Positions 11,331 through 21,894 of a DNA stretch of 64,000 nt are shown in pieces. Made by a program: the position numbers and the translations under genes. The stretch lies in the NCBI RefSeq assembly GCF_029784135.1, contig NC_073746.1, forward strand, positions 150,115,056 through 150,179,055. The letters are read 5' to 3'. The number at the start of each line of letters is the position of its first letter. Position 1 is the stretch's first letter. The notes beneath the pieces are model-generated. The model had not been told where the DNA came from and did no database searches. It saw only the letters and a list, made by a program, of their open reading frames with translations. This DNA is from Toxorhynchites rutilus septentrionalis (taxonomy: Eukaryota; Arthropoda; Insecta; Diptera; Culicidae).

Positions 11331-11835
11331 CGGTGGTTAGAGAGTCTACCCCCTCTCTCTAAGGTAAAGCTGCCATACAAATGAAACACAAATTTCTGCA
11401 TCTGGATCCAAATTTGGCATGCGAAGATTTTAGGGGAGACTTAACGTTTCTATGGTGAATGCACACTCCTCATCTCTCTCTGTGGTGTTTTGGAGGTTAC
11501 TGAACAACTCGAGAACTAATCAAACAAATGGAATCAAACTTAGCATATAGAGGTTTTAGGGATCGATAGACGTTTCCATGGTAGCTCGACACTCCCCCCT
11601 CCTTTATAAAGGGGGGCTCCCATACAAATGGAACACACATTTCTGCATAACTCGAGAACTAATCAAGCAAATGGTGCCAAATTTGGGATGTGAGGGATTT
11701 TTGGTACGAGAAATGCTCCTATGATGGTATGACACCCCTCCCTTCTCAGGAAAGAAGAGGGGCCCCCATAAAAATAATGCACATATTTCAACCAAACATA
11801 TTCCAACCAAACATACAATCAAAATTTTTCGGAAA
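11290..11835. repeat. Minisatellite, 'CATACAAATGAAACAC' unit, about 4 units
   Basis: Diverged tandem units of about 120-140 bp share CCATACAAATGAAACACA, TTTCTGCATAACTCGAGAAC and AATCAAGCAAATGG, each followed by a C-rich 'CCCCTCTCTAAGG' segment. The same unit forms another block at 49740-50170. Confidence 0.8.
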
Positions 11836-12079
11836 ACTCAGAAGGAGAATGGGAAAAATCGAAAAAATATATATTGACAAGCGTTGTTAGTCCTTCTGAT
11901 GGTAGCCGTAACGAAATTGATCATCGTTCGAAAGTGGAAATGGATTTTAATGTGATAAAACGCACTCCTGAATCGTCTTCTATCTATATGAATTAAAATG
12001 GATCGCCGAATATGTTGATAAGAGCAAAACTCGAGAAAGGAATTGTCAGATTTAGGGCTGTCTTCATTGTATCATATTA

Positions 12080-13357
12080 GGCTGTCAAAAAAGTCCTGCG
12101 GTATTATTTTTGAATTTTCATTTGTTCATAAAATTAGTTACAATCATCTGTTTTAAGTCAAATATGCGCCGTTTTGTTCGATGACTTGTTCCCAACGAGA
12201 TGCCAACTTCATAATACCTCTGTTATAGAAGCTCGCTTCCTTATTGGCAAAAAACTTGGATTGCCAATTTTCACAGACCTCTTTTGTGGCTATCTTCTGA
12301 CTACCTAGCTCGTTCGCCATGGACAAAAACAGGTGGTAGTCACTTGGTGCAAGGTCCGGACTATACGGCGGATGCAAAAGAACCTCCCATCCGAGCTCCC
12401 GGAGCTTCTGGCGCGTCACCAAAGAAGTGTGTGGCCTGGCGTTGTCCTGATGGAAGACAATGCGGCCTCTGTTTATCAAAGATGGCCTCTTCTTCATGAG
12501 TGCTACCTTCAAGCGGTCCAGTTGTTGGCAGTACAGGTCCGAATTGAGCGTTTGGCCATAGGGAAGCAGCTCATAATAGATTTTTCCTTGCCTTGACAAT
12601 CCCACCAAACACACAGCAGAACCTTCCTGGCCGTTAATGAGGGCTTGGCCACCGTCTGAGCCGCTTCAGCGGGCTTCGACCACGACCGTTTGCGCTTCAC
12701 GTTGTCGTAAGTGACCCACTTTTCATCGCTAGTCACCATCCGCTTCAGAAACGGGTCGATTTTGTTGCGATTCAGCAGCGATTCACATGCGTCGATACGG
12801 TCAAAGATGTTTTTTTGCGTCAACATGTGTGGCACCCATACATGAGCTTCTTTGTGAATCCAAGCTTCTTCAAATGGTTAATAACGGTTTGATGACTTAT
12901 CCCCAGCTCTTGGCCGAGGCTACGGCTGCTACTATGCCGGTCTTTCTCGGCTAATTTAGCGATTTTGTCGCAATTTTCGACGACAGGCCTTCCGAAGCGT
13001 GGCGCATCTTGGACGACCTCTACACCAGAACGAAAACGTTGAAACCATCGTTGTGCGGTGGAAAAATTTTATTGGCAGCTTGAGATGCATTTCTGCCTTT
13101 GTCATAGTAGTACTGTAAAATATGTCGGATTTTCTCTTTATTTTGCTCCATATTTGCGACACTATAACTCACGAACGACTTAACCAAACAAAACACTGTC
13201 AAGGACTATATTATAGCGCGGAAAGGAAAGGTATTTTTATATATTATAAAAATACCTTTCCAACAAGCTATAGTATGACTCGATACAATGAATACAACTA
13301 GAACTACGCGCTTACAACGACACCTCGCGGAAATACCGCAGGACTTTTTTGACAGCC
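12080..13357 (-). mobile_element. Full-length mariner element (1,278 bp)
   Basis: Perfect inverted ends start GGCTGTCAAAAAAGTCCTGC and extend to about 26 bp. They are flanked by TA at 12078-12079 and 13358-13359. The size equals that of intact mariners. The transposase lies on the minus strand and is broken, so the copy is probably immobile on its own but could still be a substrate. Confidence 0.93.
12153..13151 (-). pseudogene. Mariner transposase (DD34D), frameshifted
   Basis: The start is MEQNKEKIRHILQYYYDKG at 13151, the usual mariner N-terminus. The helix-turn-helix region loses about 15 residues in a small deletion after AANKI, which shifts the frame, and a further 1-nt shift lies near 12835. 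The first catalytic Asp is in TSDEKW and the second in HQDNARPHTS. The third is in LAPSDYHLF and is intact. A frame change near 12590-12615 separates the D1 block from the D2/D3 block. The C-terminus ends EQNGAYLT as in relatives. At least three independent lesions rule out a functional enzyme, but all three catalytic Asp codons survive. Confidence 0.85.
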
Positions 13358-13399
13358 TAATATTTTCTGTATTGAACATTTATTCCATGTAACGGAGAA

Positions 13400-13554
13400 A
13401 CATGTTATTTGCAAGTGGATGAAAAAAAATTACAGGAGGTTGTGTCCAAGATACGACCGCATTGTTGACGTAGAACTACGCTGTTATTTTATATAAGTCG
13501 CTTATTTATATCTTCGGATATCATTCTATAACATGTTATTTGCAAGTGGATGAA
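13400..13554. repeat. 107-bp palindrome-family unit flanked by 24-bp direct repeats
   Basis: The 24-bp word starting ACATGTTATTTGCAAGTGGA is present at 13400-13423 and 13531-13554. Between them lies a 107-bp unit with GGAGGTTGTGTCCAAGATAC and TTGACGTAGAACTACG. The same unit recurs at about 14640-14750 and 54783-54880, and inverted at about 56860-56950. Such a long, exact duplication suggests insertion of the unit with a long TSD. Confidence 0.7.
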
Positions 13555-13576
13555 CAATCTTGCACGAGAATTGTGT

Positions 13577-13746
13577 CTGAAAATAATCTGATATTATAAT
13601 GACGAGTTTTGGTAGAAGTACTGAAATTTTATAGTAAAAAATAATTTTAAAGGGTAGATTAGAAGATCAATCAATGAACAGTTCTGCGATTGGACCCATG
13701 AACATTATTAAATTTAGGGCGGGACGAAGTTCGCCGGGTCAGCTAG
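13577..13746 (+). mobile_element. Helitron 3' end
   Basis: Ends GGCGGGACGAAGTTCGCCGG followed by GTCAGCTAG, with T as the next base. The palindromic GC-rich motif about 10 bp before a terminal CTAG (CTRR) is the Helitron 3' hallmark. The last ~30 bp match the complete Helitron at 48445-48695. The 5' end of this copy was not identified. Confidence 0.75.
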
Positions 13747-13830
13747 TAGATATGTAAAAATGGATTTCTGTCTGTCTTTCTGATTCGAAGTTTGCCGAAA
13801 ATGCTGCTACAAAATGTGTCCAGAATTTGA
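13747..13830 (+). mobile_element. Helitron 5' end, directly abutting the preceding 3' end
   Basis: Sequence TAGATATGTAAAAATGGATT then TCTGTCTGTCTTTCTG is the common insect Helitron 5' start (TC-TATATA-AAAATGGATTTCTGTCTG) with the TC altered to TA. It starts on the base after the previous CTAG, giving a tail-to-head Helitron junction. Confidence 0.55.
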
Positions 13831-14639
13831 ATCATGATTAGAAAAGTTTCCGGAAGATTTGAATCATGATTAGAAAAGTTTCCGGTTGAGTAAATATAGC
13901 ATGATTTATGTGATTCATAACTTATAAGAATGCTTTCTATTTGATGCTATGCTATAGCAATATTTTTGGTAGCTTTTAGTAGTTATTAGTAGTAAGACAA
14001 TAAGTTACCTTTACCTCGACATCTAGCTAATTGGAAAGACCTGTAATTCGACATTTTCGCCACTAATTGGACATTTTTGTAAACATCGGGTTTAAGACCT
14101 AAATTTTGGCCCCAGATTGAAAGTCGTCACCAGACGTCGACACTGTACCACTGTCACCGCAAATGTCCAGGTACAGATCACAATCGCCTCTGAATGGTGC
14201 CTCGGTATGTCGAATTAGAAATAACTTACTGTAGATGGTATCCTTGTGAATGCGTGAAAGCGAAAAGCTGAGGCACATGCTTTTCAAATACATGTGTTGT
14301 CAACATCACAATAAATGTTAATCCGTAAAATCATACTTGTACACCTAATAACGTATGCATTAACAAAAAAAAAAATGAAATGGGCGATTAAAAAAACTAC
14401 AAAAGATAATTCGATGGACCCACTTTTTCTAAAACCCGACGCTTTCGCTTTTCTCCAGAAGGGAGAATATGTTTCAAAGCCCGGATCGGGTGTATCCGAC
14501 GGAAACGAAGTGCCTCACGATGGTCAACTCTTTTGTTCCGGGGTGGAGGTTGCAGTACGAATGAAGCATCGAGCATAGATATATGATTGTTTTCATAATG
14601 GCTGCTGTAAATCAACTGATAAGAGTGTCGAAGCATTAA

Positions 14640-15832
14640 AAAAAATTACAGGAGGTTGTGTCCAAGATACTACCGCATTGTTGACGTAGAACTACACTGT
14701 TTTTTATATAAGTCGCTTGTTTATATCTTCGGATATCATTCTATAACGCTTTGGCGCACAATCTTAACGTCTGCTTCGCCATAACGTCAGTTTAATGCAT
14801 TGATGCATCCTCAAAGGCACCAACGAAGCCCTTATGATGATGGAAAACAAACAATGTTAACTGTTTGGAAAAAGACTGAATTATGCCACACAGCTTGTAA
14901 CCTGCCGTAACACCCTTCGATGCGAATTCGCTGATGAGTTTGTCAAGAGCGACCGCCTTCATCACCAGCGAGGAGAGCTTGATTTGGTTGCTGCCTGGGT
15001 AACGGCGTTTACATGTTCGACCGACGCGCCGAAATCGCCTACTTCGCTGTTGTTCGATGCGGTGTCACACTCGCGAAGGCTCGTTCAGTGCGAGCGCTTT
15101 TCACTGCACCAACATCGCGTGCATCATTAGATGACGCTTACCTCGAAATTTTATTGCCTCTGGCAATGCGTTCGTTTTTTGTAGGGCTCGAACCTGCCTT
15201 CCTCTTCTTCTTGCTCATCACACACTACGCGAAGTGTCCAATTTATGACGCGGAAAGAAGAACACACGATACGAATAACGCCAAAAACGAACTGAAAAAA
15301 CCACACGACGATATCCAAGTTGGATTACCACTGGTGGGGTCCTTAGATCGAAGCGCAGCGAATGCAAAGTGAACTGGATTACTCAACAGTCCGATGCCGA
15401 ATGAAAGTTTGCCTCAGCGAGATCCACTGTTTATACTCTAAGCAAAAATTCCCCTTCATTCTTCTACTTTTTCTTTGTTCACGAAGACTTGAAATCCTAC
15501 GACTTCCCCTCCGTTGGTTGTCGATAAGTTGCTCGTTACTGACTGCTCTGTTCGGGAAAGCACACAAACGTACAGAACAAATGTATGGGAAAATGAAAAC
15601 GCTAAAAGTTTTCATGATTTTTAACCATTTACAAACCAGGGAATTCTAATATAAAGCATATTAAACAAATCTTACGGAATTTCCGATTCGTTTAGTATGC
15701 AAATCGCCAAAATCCTTTCGCGGCAAAAATAGTTATTAACGTTAACTTTATTTCATAAAAACGTGACCTGTTTTCTGATTTGGCACCCTTAATGAAAGAC
15801 GTAGTTCTACGTCAAAAACTTAATAAACGTAG
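14640..15832 (-). mobile_element. ACGTAG-palindrome element, copy I
   Basis: The left end carries the 107-bp unit (TTACAGGAGGTTGTGTCCAA). The right end reads AATGAAAGACGTAGTTCTAC, the inverted palindrome. The interior matches copy II at 57870-58935 over most of its length. On the minus strand a TATA-like TATAAACAG (15427-15435) precedes a Lys/Arg-rich reading MSKKKRKAGSSPTKNERIARG and then the equivalent of the copy II frame, here interrupted by stops. The superfamily is not recognised. Confidence 0.6.
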
Positions 15833-16739
15833 GATTTGATAAAATGTTGTTCCATTGAGTTATCTTATGTAATTTTTATTCTTATCGCCATCCGAAATTA
15901 GCGCATGATAAAAGAAAATTTCATTGGTCCAATACAAAAGATAGTTCAATGCCAAATACCAAATTTTCCTGAAATCCTACGTTCATTAGACAATTGACAA
16001 TTGGTTGAATCGCAAAATATGTTGCAACATTTTTCTGCCAGGCCTTGATAATCAAAAGAGAAAATCAATTCAGAGAATCGATCAAATTAGATAGGTTCTA
16101 TCGAAAAGTTATGCGAGATTTAATCCCGTATCATCACAACATCCGCGATGAAGTAGCTGAATATCACCCTTCTTAAGAATTCCAAACAAACATCTCGCAG
16201 CAGATCACGTTGTTTACCGCTCGCATCAGCTGGGCGCTTGTGAGAGAGAAAGAGCGAACCATGCTGAGCACATTCGAGAGAACCCAGTGATCGCATTGGA
16301 GAAGATCATGATCGCAATGCACTTTCCTTCTTATGTTTGGCCTTTCCTCTGCGTCCACTGCAGTTGCCGCCGCCTTCACAACACGGGAAGGAAGATCAAT
16401 CAGCGCAAAATCTTTGGCTTCGGTTAGTCTTCGTCGGGATCTTTCACAGTACGGACGTGATCGGATGCGCGCGCTCAATTAGACTGGGTCTTTGAAAACG
16501 GTTGTCGCCGAGGACCTCCAAAGCTGTCGGTTTTTGCGGTTTCGAGTTGAATGGGATTTTTGGATCGCCTGTCCGCGTGGTTTTGTTTTCGTGGCTGAAG
16601 ATGTATGGTTTTGTGGTCCTTTTTGACAGATTGCCTTGAATTGTTTCATGTGCTTCGGGGCTGAAGGAAAGTAGTTTACAGAATACGCGCTAAATTAAAG
16701 TACTTGGTGGAGTGTGCGATTTAAATAGACTGCGTTGCG

Positions 16740-17472
16740 GTGTCCGATCAAAGAGCGACGCGGTGAACGCGCACGGTCTGCGTTCGGTCTGTGGTGCGTT
16801 TATTTAGTTCCTTTTTTGTTGCCCTGAACGGATCGAAATAATACGGTGTTAATATGTCAACGGCTTTTCTCGCCAGCCGTCGCGAGTTTAATGTTGTGTT
16901 TTCCCATATAGCCGATGCCAATCCGCAAAATTGCTTATAGATTGAATGAGGATAAAAATAAAAACAAATTTTCAGCCAATCATCGGTTCGGAAAAGTGCG
17001 CAGACGAGGTGGCGAAGAGAGAATTATCCTTTGCGCGTTTCTCGAAGAATGTGTGCTGAATTGAGCCAACAAATCTTCTGCTCTTTTATTGGTCTCGAGA
17101 AGTGAGAAGGTGTAATAAAATCAGGAAAAATAACGAGAAAAAAAGTGAAATGTAGTTAACACAAAAACGAACAATTTTGAGAGTGCAATCGAAACAGAAA
17201 AATTAAGTGCCGTAATCAGGAGGGCAGTGGAAGCAACATGAGTACAGTGTCGATGGTTTCAGTAAAGCAATATCATTCTTTGGCCTAAGATTGTGTCCAA
17301 CTGGAACTTTTGGTATCGACGGTGTTGTGCTGTGGTCGTTGAGAGTGCACTTTTGAATACTCCTGTAGCCGCCGCATCCGCCACCATCGGGCCCTCGAAA
17401 TAAGTGACGGGTCTTACATTGGTTCCCCGTCCTGCGTGAACATTTCTTCTTTCTTCTCGGTGGACCTTCGAA
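16740..17472 (+). other. Candidate non-coding first exon and promoter region of a host gene
   Basis: This stretch is GC-richer than its surroundings, lacks the repeat families seen elsewhere, and has the low-ATG, purine-rich texture of mosquito 5' UTRs (for example AACGAGAAAAAAAGTGAAAT). It ends in a strong splice donor GAA|GTGAGT at 17472/17473. An initiator-like TTCGGTCTG sits near 16783. Together these suggest a 5' UTR exon on the + strand. A matching acceptor and the start codon of a secreted protein appear at 51852/51853. The link is inference, and the exact 5' boundary is a guess. Confidence 0.35.
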
Positions 17473-18480
17473 GTGAGTGTAATTATAGTTGCCCTCTTAT
17501 CAATGTAATGCCATTATTCATCGTCTCGTGTTGCTGCTCCCCGTGGCGAGGGATGTCCAAAACTATCGATTGATTTTGAAACCTATTTTTAGAGAGCGGC
17601 AATTGCGCCTTGCGTATTCAAAAGTGTTCATTTACTTTTAGGCTAGCATTCCATATATCCTCACCTTAGGGATCACAGGTAATCTTGGGCTGTCACACGG
17701 GTAGACTAAATAGACACAGATCTAATGCAAAATACTTCCATGACTTGGAAAATCCCATATGCTTTGATTGTTTCTTTCCTTTCACGTATCCTTCGAACTT
17801 TAGAAGCACCTCTGACTCACATTTGGTGAATCGAGCAGTTCAAATGTAAATTTGTAGGATTTCAGTTAAAAAAAAGAAGCTCGAGCATATGGTTAGCACC
17901 TCTTTGCATAATGATGCTCGATTGCTTTTAATTGTTTTGCATAATCGAGAAAATGTGAAACAGAGCGTTAACCCGCCGGGTGTGTTTGACCGGCCGATAG
18001 CAGTCGCAATCGCGCGTGATCGGAGAATGCAAAAAAAAGAAAGATTACCCGAGAGAACGGTAATAATTGCAGGGTCTAGAACGTGTGCGGGTTTATGTGG
18101 TAAACTGCGATTTCAAGTGGCTCTTAGTCGTGGCGATTGTAGTCGAGATTCTGTATGTATGGAGGGACAATTCAACCGTGAATTTGAAAAAAGATCTTGG
18201 AATGAATGATATTTTTTTTCATTTTCGAGGGATTTCAACCCGCCTTTTGTGTGCACTTCGGTTCAACGGCAGGGGCGTATTTCCTTTCGCACGATTTTGG
18301 TACTCAGGTAGAACAATAACACGGAAATTCGGGCGATTGCCTGTCGTATTTTGAGTGTGTGTTTACGATCGTGGCAATGCATTTGTCAGAATTTTGTTTT
18401 TTAACAATAGTTTAGAGCACACATATTAGTAATTTCGCCGTATTTCAGATGTTGTAGCTGTTCTTGAGGCGTAATGCTTG
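17473..18480 (+). other. Mostly unique intron-like DNA with one weak exon candidate
   Basis: No known repeat was recognised. At 18072/18073 an acceptor-like TAATAATTGCAG precedes a frame GLERVRVYVVNCDFKW followed by a hydrophobic run LLVVAIVVEILYVW, with a donor-like CT|GTATGT at 18152. A membrane-anchor exon is possible, but there is no partner exon or family match. The frame stays open to 18354. Confidence 0.25.
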
Positions 18481-18539
18481 CCTAATAATTGAAAGAATAT
18501 ACACATGGCAGAACTTCTATGCAATTGTGTTTAACTGTA

Positions 18540-19495
18540 TACACCCATACCTCGCTTTACGGCCTAAATCCGTTCCACGAAACTTGGCCGCAAAGTGAAA
18601 AGCTGTATAAGGGATCAATTACAGGCAAATCTTTTTTTGTGCGGGGGATAGGGACCGCACAAAAAAGTCGCATAAAAAAATCGTGCAAAACTTCGCCAGT
18701 AGCTTTAAAAAAATCGTGTTCGGTACACATTTTGAAAAAAACTTTTTTTGTGCGGTAGATAGGGACCGAATAAAAAAAGTTTCCCCCAAAAAAATAACTC
18801 AAATCCACGCCATTCACCGTTCAATTTCCTTTTGTTTCCCTGCTTTGCGATGGGACACTTTGCCTTTTCGGTTGCGCGTGGCTGTTTTGTGCTTTTAGTT
18901 GCGTGTCGAAACGTGTTGCTGTTAGAAATCATGTCATGCAAAAACTGATTTGATTTGTGATCTGATGATTTCAGAAGTGGATAATTGAGACGCAAATTTG
19001 CTTTTTTCGCACTGAAATGCATATAAACCTTCGAAAAAAACTAAATGGACGATAACTTCGTCAAATATGCTTCTTTTCATACACCGCACAAAAAAAATCG
19101 CCAAAAAAAAAACCGCACAAGAACAGGTTTTATTAATTGGTAATTGGTTCAGAAGTGTAAAAGATATGAATTTTTGAAAAAAGTCATTTTTGAAAAACGG
19201 GAAAAAGTTGATTTTTCGGAACACTCTAAAATGTAAATAGGCACCTTTATGAAAAATAAAAAATACTGGACCACTATTTTTCGACAAGGAACAAAACTAC
19301 CACTTTTTCACGAAAATCTGAGAGCTACTACATCGGTTTGACATGGAATGGCTGTATATCGACATCGAAAAAAAGTTTTTACTGCCGTTATAACGAATCA
19401 TTTTGAGTCGTAAATCGAAAATCTGACTCAATTGAAGAGGGCCGTTATAGCGAAATGCCGTATAAAGAGCGGCCGTATAGCGAGGTATGGGTGTA
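18540..19495. mobile_element. TA-flanked MITE with inverted ends TACACCCATACCTCGC
   Basis: Inverted ends TACACCCATACCTCGCT and its complement are perfect, with TA at 18538-18539 and 19496-19497. The interior is poly-A/T-rich, with repeated TTTTTTTGTGCGG words and family A-like segments near 19170-19350. No intact transposase is present, so it is non-autonomous. Confidence 0.75.
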
Positions 19496-19498
19496 TAC

Positions 19499-20157
19499 TA
19501 GAGTGCCAATGGATGTATGGGAAAAAATGACCCTCGAATTTTCAAAGCGAACTTGATTAAAAATGTTGATTCCCATGAAAAACTACCCTTTGGCAAAAAT
19601 CAGCTCAATCGGACTTCATTTACTAGTGTCGCACAGCGGTCGTTATATCGATTTTTCATACGCGAATCCCTGTGAAATGTTAATTTACACGATAAAATAC
19701 CCTCTGCAAAATATTAGTTCATTCGGATTTCATTTACTATTGTCGCAGATGTAGAAATTCAAGTTTTCTGAAAACCGAAAAATCCGAAAAAGGGGGGAGT
19801 AAAGGAAATTGGGGTTTCCAAAAAAAAATTTTTTTGGTGCCAAATGTCTTAGGATTGCATGAAACGTCGAGGTGTACTATTATCTCGAAAAAAAAATTTC
19901 GTCAAAAATCTACGTTTAAGACAAAAACGACCAAGTGCCGAAAAGTCAATATTTGACAATTTTTTTTCTCGAGATAACAGTTAATTTTCAGTTCATTTTT
20001 CGGTTTTCAAAAAACTCAAACTTTGACCGCTGTGCGACACTAGTAAATGAAGTCCGATTGAGTTGATATTTTGCATAGTGTACTTTTTCGTGGGAATCAA
20101 CATTTTTAATCAAGTTCGCTTTGAAAATTCCAGATGACCATTTTCATTGGCACTCTA
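19499..20157. mobile_element. hAT-like foldback MITE family B, complete copy 1
   Basis: A perfect 8-bp duplication GTGTATAC flanks it (19491-19498 and 20158-20165). Terminal repeats start TAGAGTGCCAATG. Long inner arms are also inverted: CAATCGGACTTCATTTACTA near the left and its complement near the right. The 8-bp TSD and TAG-type end fit hAT elements. There is no coding capacity. Confidence 0.85.
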
Positions 20158-20162
20158 GTGTA

Positions 20163-21060
20163 TACAGGTCGGACTCGATTATACATGATTCGATTATATA
20201 CAATTTTAGACTCGGTTACATACAATTAAAAAAAAAATTTTTTTATTTCAAATATGACTTATTCCACATGAAAATTAAATGTGTCAACCTTAAAGTGAAA
20301 GTTGATTGGCTTCTATATGTACAGTGAAATAAAAATCGTGATTTTGGTAAATTCACCAGGAATTGTTTAAAATTATATTGCAGTGAAATTAAAAAAAGAT
20401 AGAAGTTGGGTGAACGAAGTAAGGTGGCTAGAGAGCTTTTATTTGGTTGATAGAAACATTCGAGTTTATTATGCATTTTTTGAATAAAATTAAGAACCTT
20501 AACGTAACCTTCTTCTTGGATGGCACTAACGTTCCCAGTGGAACTTTTGCCTTCTCAACATAGGTGTTCCTTGCGTCATTTTTGTTAGTGGTACTTAGTT
20601 GAGATTTCTATGCCGGATAACACGCCTGGAGTGGCAAGCTCTAGAATACGCGTGACCACAGTGCAAGTCGGAAGAAATTTCTTTGGCCAGAACGGGGATC
20701 GAACCCGAACCCCCGGTATGATTATGTGGGACACTAATCACTTGGCCACGGGAGTACCTTAACGTGACCTACGTAACCTTAAAAACCACTTTGGTGTTTT
20801 TCACTTATAAAATGTTACTTAAATCCACAAATTTTGGAAGTTTTATTATCATCATTATTATTTGTAGCATGTAACAACAAAAGAATGGAAATGCCTTCTG
20901 CAAGATCATATTTGAACAAACGAAAGTGAATTATTCAGAAAGTATTTTATGACTTTAAGGGGATGAGTCTCCTTTTATATTCAAAAAACGAAATATATAT
21001 GTATTAAAAAAAACAAATAAAAACAATCATATTCGGCACCAGTTCAACAAATGAGTCATG
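20163..21060. repeat. GGTCGGACTCGATTATA repeat family, copy A (right end lost)
   Basis: Starts TACAGGTCGGACTCGATTAT and shares a run of matching segments in the same order with 31287-32779 (for example AAAGTGAAAGTTGATTGG versus AAAGTGAAATTTAAGTGG, and CTTTTATATTCAAAAAACGA). The family's right terminus, seen at 32757-32779, is missing. It is interrupted by a SINE at 20511-20755. Confidence 0.6.
20511..20755 (-). mobile_element. tRNA-derived SINE (type 1) with 15-bp TSD
   Basis: On the minus strand it begins with a tRNA-like head: A box TGGCCAAGTGATTAG and a near-perfect B box GGTTCGATCCC. A conserved body follows and it ends in (AAG)n. The 15-bp duplication ACCTTAACGTAACCT (20496-20510, and 20756-20770 with one mismatch) shows target-primed insertion. 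It resembles the Feilai-type tRNA SINEs known from Aedes, but the name is inference. Confidence 0.88.
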
Positions 21061-21131
21061 TCGTCATCTGTTTTTTATTTTGGTAGCTATTAAAAGTGAT
21101 GTGCGAATAAAAAAATCATTAAAACTATGTC

Positions 21132-21179
21132 AGCGCAAAGGGTTAAGATATTATTCTTAATATCTTAACCCTTTGCGCT
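21132..21179. repeat. 48-bp perfect palindrome carrying two outward TTAA-CCC ends
   Basis: Arms of 22 bp (AGCGCAAAGGGTTAAGATAT plus TA) are perfectly inverted around TTCT. Each arm contains TTAA next to CCCTTTGCGCT, the arrangement of piggyBac-like termini. It may be two MITE ends meeting back to back across a duplicated 18-bp target. Confidence 0.7.
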
Positions 21180-21550
21180 CAAATGTCTGCTTTTAGCCAC
21201 TAAACCCTTTTTCACCGTTCCGATCATCTGTCTGCTCTCAGCCACCAAAGCAAGGAATCATACTAATCTTATACTGAATGACCATGAATCCATGTTTACA
21301 CTTTTTCAAAATGAATCTTTTGTCTAGTGAACCTGTTCACGAAACAATACTCATATGCAGAGTTGCAAAATCTCACACTCACTTTACTGACAGCGCAAGA
21401 TATTGACACAACATCAAAATCAACCACCAATGCCCCTGCAGTTCATGACAAATGAACCAAACTTAATTACATGCAACCGACACTCCGTCACGTGGAACAT
21501 TTGGTTTTTGCATTATTCCCCACACTCATTCGTTCTACTGTCTCACTGAG
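21180..21550. other. Unassigned AT-rich DNA
   Basis: No frame, tRNA-like box or clear repeat pair was seen. The left edge may belong to the piggyBac-like MITE whose CCCTTTGCGCTC end is at 21169-21180. Confidence 0.3.
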
Positions 21551-21556
21551 AATTTA

Positions 21557-21888
21557 CCAGGGGTATGACTAAAACGTCAAATCCCTTATATTGCCAGTGT
21601 ACCCAATATTGCTGCGGTTCACTGACATTTTGGTTCCATCAATTACTGTTGTTTACAACACGGTCCGGTTATATAGTCGAATAGTGGCTAACTTGAAACT
21701 CCATGTTAAATGTAAACAGCTCCATGTGAAACCGAAATATGAAAATCGCTCATGCAGTTAGGAATAAAGCATACTATCTCCGTGATTTCAACGATTTCAA
21801 TCCTCGCAAATGATATGTTAGTAAACAAATGACGCCATATTGATTTTGATTTTGGGTAGCCCATATTCAATTGATGTCTAACCCCTGG
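21557..21888. mobile_element. 332-bp MITE with CCAGGGGT ends
   Basis: Inverted ends CCAGGGGTATGAC and CCAGGGGTTAGAC are flanked by a 6-bp direct repeat AATTTA (21551-21556 and 21889-21894). Non-coding. The superfamily is uncertain. Confidence 0.65.
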
Positions 21889-21894
21889 AATTTA

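Noticed and set aside
12284..12596. Plus-strand open frames over the 12-kb mariner
   Set aside because: Shadows of the transposase, which reads on the minus strand with all mariner motifs.
16173..16478. 101-codon minus-strand open frame in GC-richer DNA
   Set aside because: No domain, no signal peptide and no splice context. The frame is probably open only because the region is GC-richer.
18067..18354. Hydrophobic open frame as an independent gene
   Set aside because: It begins without ATG and has no partner exon or family match. Kept only as a weak exon candidate.
20690..20755. Possible tRNA gene on the minus strand (A and B boxes)
   Set aside because: The boxes are good, but no full cloverleaf follows. 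The unit has a SINE body, an AAG tail and a 15-bp target duplication.
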